Source: Syntrophomonas zehnderi OL-4
Lineage (GTDB): Bacteria > Bacillota > Syntrophomonadia > Syntrophomonadales > Syntrophomonadaceae
Direction of reading: 5' to 3'
Length of the DNA: 64,000 nucleotides
NCBI RefSeq assembly: GCF_000983115.1
Contig: NZ_CGIH01000004.1
Span: 62,001 to 126,000 of the forward strand
The notes beneath the pieces are model-generated. The model ran no database searches. It saw nothing but the letters and a program-made list of their open reading frames with translations, and was not told the DNA's origin. Positions within the stretch are counted from its first letter, which is position 1. Every line of letters starts with the position of its first letter. The translations under genes and the position numbers were made by a program. Positions 63,074-64,000 of the stretch are shown here, piece after piece.

Positions 63074-64000
63074 TGGAACGGGTTTTAGGAGACAAATGGA
63101 TTGAAATCGATGTAGATGCAATAAAAAACAATCTGGTGGCAGTAAATTCCCAATTAGAGGAAAAAACCCGCTTAATCGCAGTGATAAAAGCCAATGCCTA
63201 TGGCCACGGCGCTGTAGAAACAGCCCGCATCCTTTATCAAAACGGGGTAGACTTTTTTGCGGTAAGCTATCTCTACGAAGCTTTGGAATTGCGCAAGGCG
63301 GGTATTCGTTCCGCGATCCTGGTTTTTAGCCCCATTATTCATGAGGATGAATTAAAAGAAGCCATCAGTCAGCACATTACCATTACCATCGCCTCTTACG
63401 CTGACTGGAAATTATTGGAGTACGTTTCATACGGCTTTAATAATTATATCCGGGTTCACCTAAAGTTGGATACTGGATTGGGTCGTTTTGGATTAACCGG
63501 AGAGGAAGCATTGGCTTTGACCCAGGAAATAAAAGACCATCCCCACGTTCACCTGGAAGGGATCTATACCCATATGGCAGAGGCAGCTTCCAACCCAGCC
63601 TATACTGAGAAGCAGTTTGCCAGTTTCATGAAAACCATTCACCGGTTGGAGGATGCGGGTATTAAAATTCCGGTAAAACATTGTGCCAATAGTGCTGTTT
63701 TTCTTAAATATCCACATATGCATTTAGATGGGGTCAGATTAGGCACCTTGCTGTCCGGTCAATATCCGGCCGGCAAGTTTGATCAGGTTCTTGATCTTAA
63801 GGATCCTTATTGTTTTAAAAGCCGGGTTATATCAGTTCGTTCCTTAAAAAAGGGTAGTTATCTGGGATACTATCGCAGCTACCGGCTGCGCCAGGACGCA
63901 CAGATAGCTGTAATACCGGTAGGGTTTAGTGATGGCCTGGCGCTTGAAGTAGCCAACAAGCCGGCGGGTTTTTGGGACATGCTCAAATCGATGGCTAAAA
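63073..64000 (+). CDS. alr: Alanine racemase, 5' part (3' end outside window)
   Basis: Partial frame open to the window end, about 309 codons. PLP-lysine motif VIKANAYGHGAVETA (about 40), KLDTGLGRFGLTGEE, GIYTHMAEAA, VRLGTLLSG and VIPVGFSDGL. ATG 63073 overlaps the femAB stop by one base (TAATG), indicating translational coupling. It supplies D-Ala for peptidoglycan. This is separate from the racemase domain of vanT, which is the D-Ser-producing member of the same fold. Confidence 0.95.
   Translation, partial: MERVLGDKWIEIDVDAIKNNLVAVNSQLEEKTRLIAVIKANAYGHGAVETARILYQNGVDFFAVSYLYEALELRKAGIRSAILVFSPIIHEDELKEAISQHITITIASYADWKLLEYVSYGFNNYIRVHLKLDTGLGRFGLTGEEALALTQEIKDHPHVHLEGIYTHMAEAASNPAYTEKQFASFMKTIHRLEDAGIKIPVKHCANSAVFLKYPHMHLDGVRLGTLLSGQYPAGKFDQVLDLKDPYCFKSRVISVRSLKKGSYLGYYRSYRLRQDAQIAVIPVGFSDGLALEVANKPAGFWDMLKSMAK

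Overview
The window looks like a chromosomal segment of an anaerobic, endospore-lineage Firmicute of the class Clostridia. A Syntrophomonas-like butyrate/fatty-acid syntroph is my best guess, by inference only. Support: three 4-hydroxybutyrate/butyrate-type CoA-transferase genes with sigma-54-type promoter sequences and a PAS/sigma-54 activator, a YtfJ(GerW)-DUF2953 sporulation pair, an SLH-domain surface protein, a PerR-reverse rubrerythrin peroxide-defence unit, several UUG/GUG starts with strong Shine-Dalgarno sites, and many A/T-rich sigma-A promoters. No rRNA, tRNA, CRISPR array or prophage was recognised by eye.

Layout. 1-9.2 kb: 3' part of glnS, a GlmS-like protein that lacks the glutaminase domain, a HAD nucleotidase, a CadC-type repressor with a P1B-type Zn/Cd/Pb ATPase and its operator, an MBL hydrolase and a UbiB/ABC1 kinase-like protein. 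9.2-12.1 kb: accessory debris, with an unknown lipoprotein, a perfect 43-bp palindrome that abuts a truncated IS3-family transposase (also broken by an exact 17-bp tandem duplication), and a small internally duplicated membrane protein. Two copies of a ~185-bp repeat flank the UbiB-to-IS segment. 12.1-19.2 kb: a vanG-type glycopeptide-resistance-like cluster, vanR-vanS-(VanZ-like chimera)-vanG ligase-vanT racemase. The D,D-peptidase gene (vanXY/vanX/vanY) expected between ligase and racemase is missing or reduced to about 180 bp of debris. 19.2-25.8 kb: an A/T-rich Rrf2 regulator-cydA-cydB-cydD-cydC cluster (cytochrome bd oxidase).

25.8-41.2 kb, mostly minus strand: a PAS-GGDEF-HD-GYP c-di-GMP enzyme; an actinobacterial-style heat-shock operon dnaK-dnaJ-hspR/cbpM-clpB that lacks grpE and has a half-size DnaJ zinc domain; PerR with reverse rubrerythrin; a YycJ/WalJ MBL nuclease; and a YbhG/F/S-like ABC exporter with a TetR regulator. 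41.2-48.2 kb: the first CoA-transferase, the sigma-54 activator, the second CoA-transferase and an SDR dehydrogenase, separated by long intergenic regions carrying sigma-54 sites, inverted repeats and degenerate CGCGGAT/ACAGAT repeats. 48.2-64 kb: SLH protein, cyclophilin, GerW/DUF2953, radical SAM protein, M1 peptidase, argS, an RpoE-like HARE-HTH protein, an UlaG-like MBL protein, pyrG, the third CoA-transferase, a FemAB-like protein and the 5' part of alr.

How the genes may work together (inference): the CoA-transferases and SDR fit acyl-CoA metabolism controlled by one sigma-54 activator. PerR/rubrerythrin and cytochrome bd fit oxygen and peroxide defence in an anaerobe. The van cluster would make D-Ala-D-Ser precursors, but without local removal of D-Ala-D-Ala, which is the main puzzle of the window.
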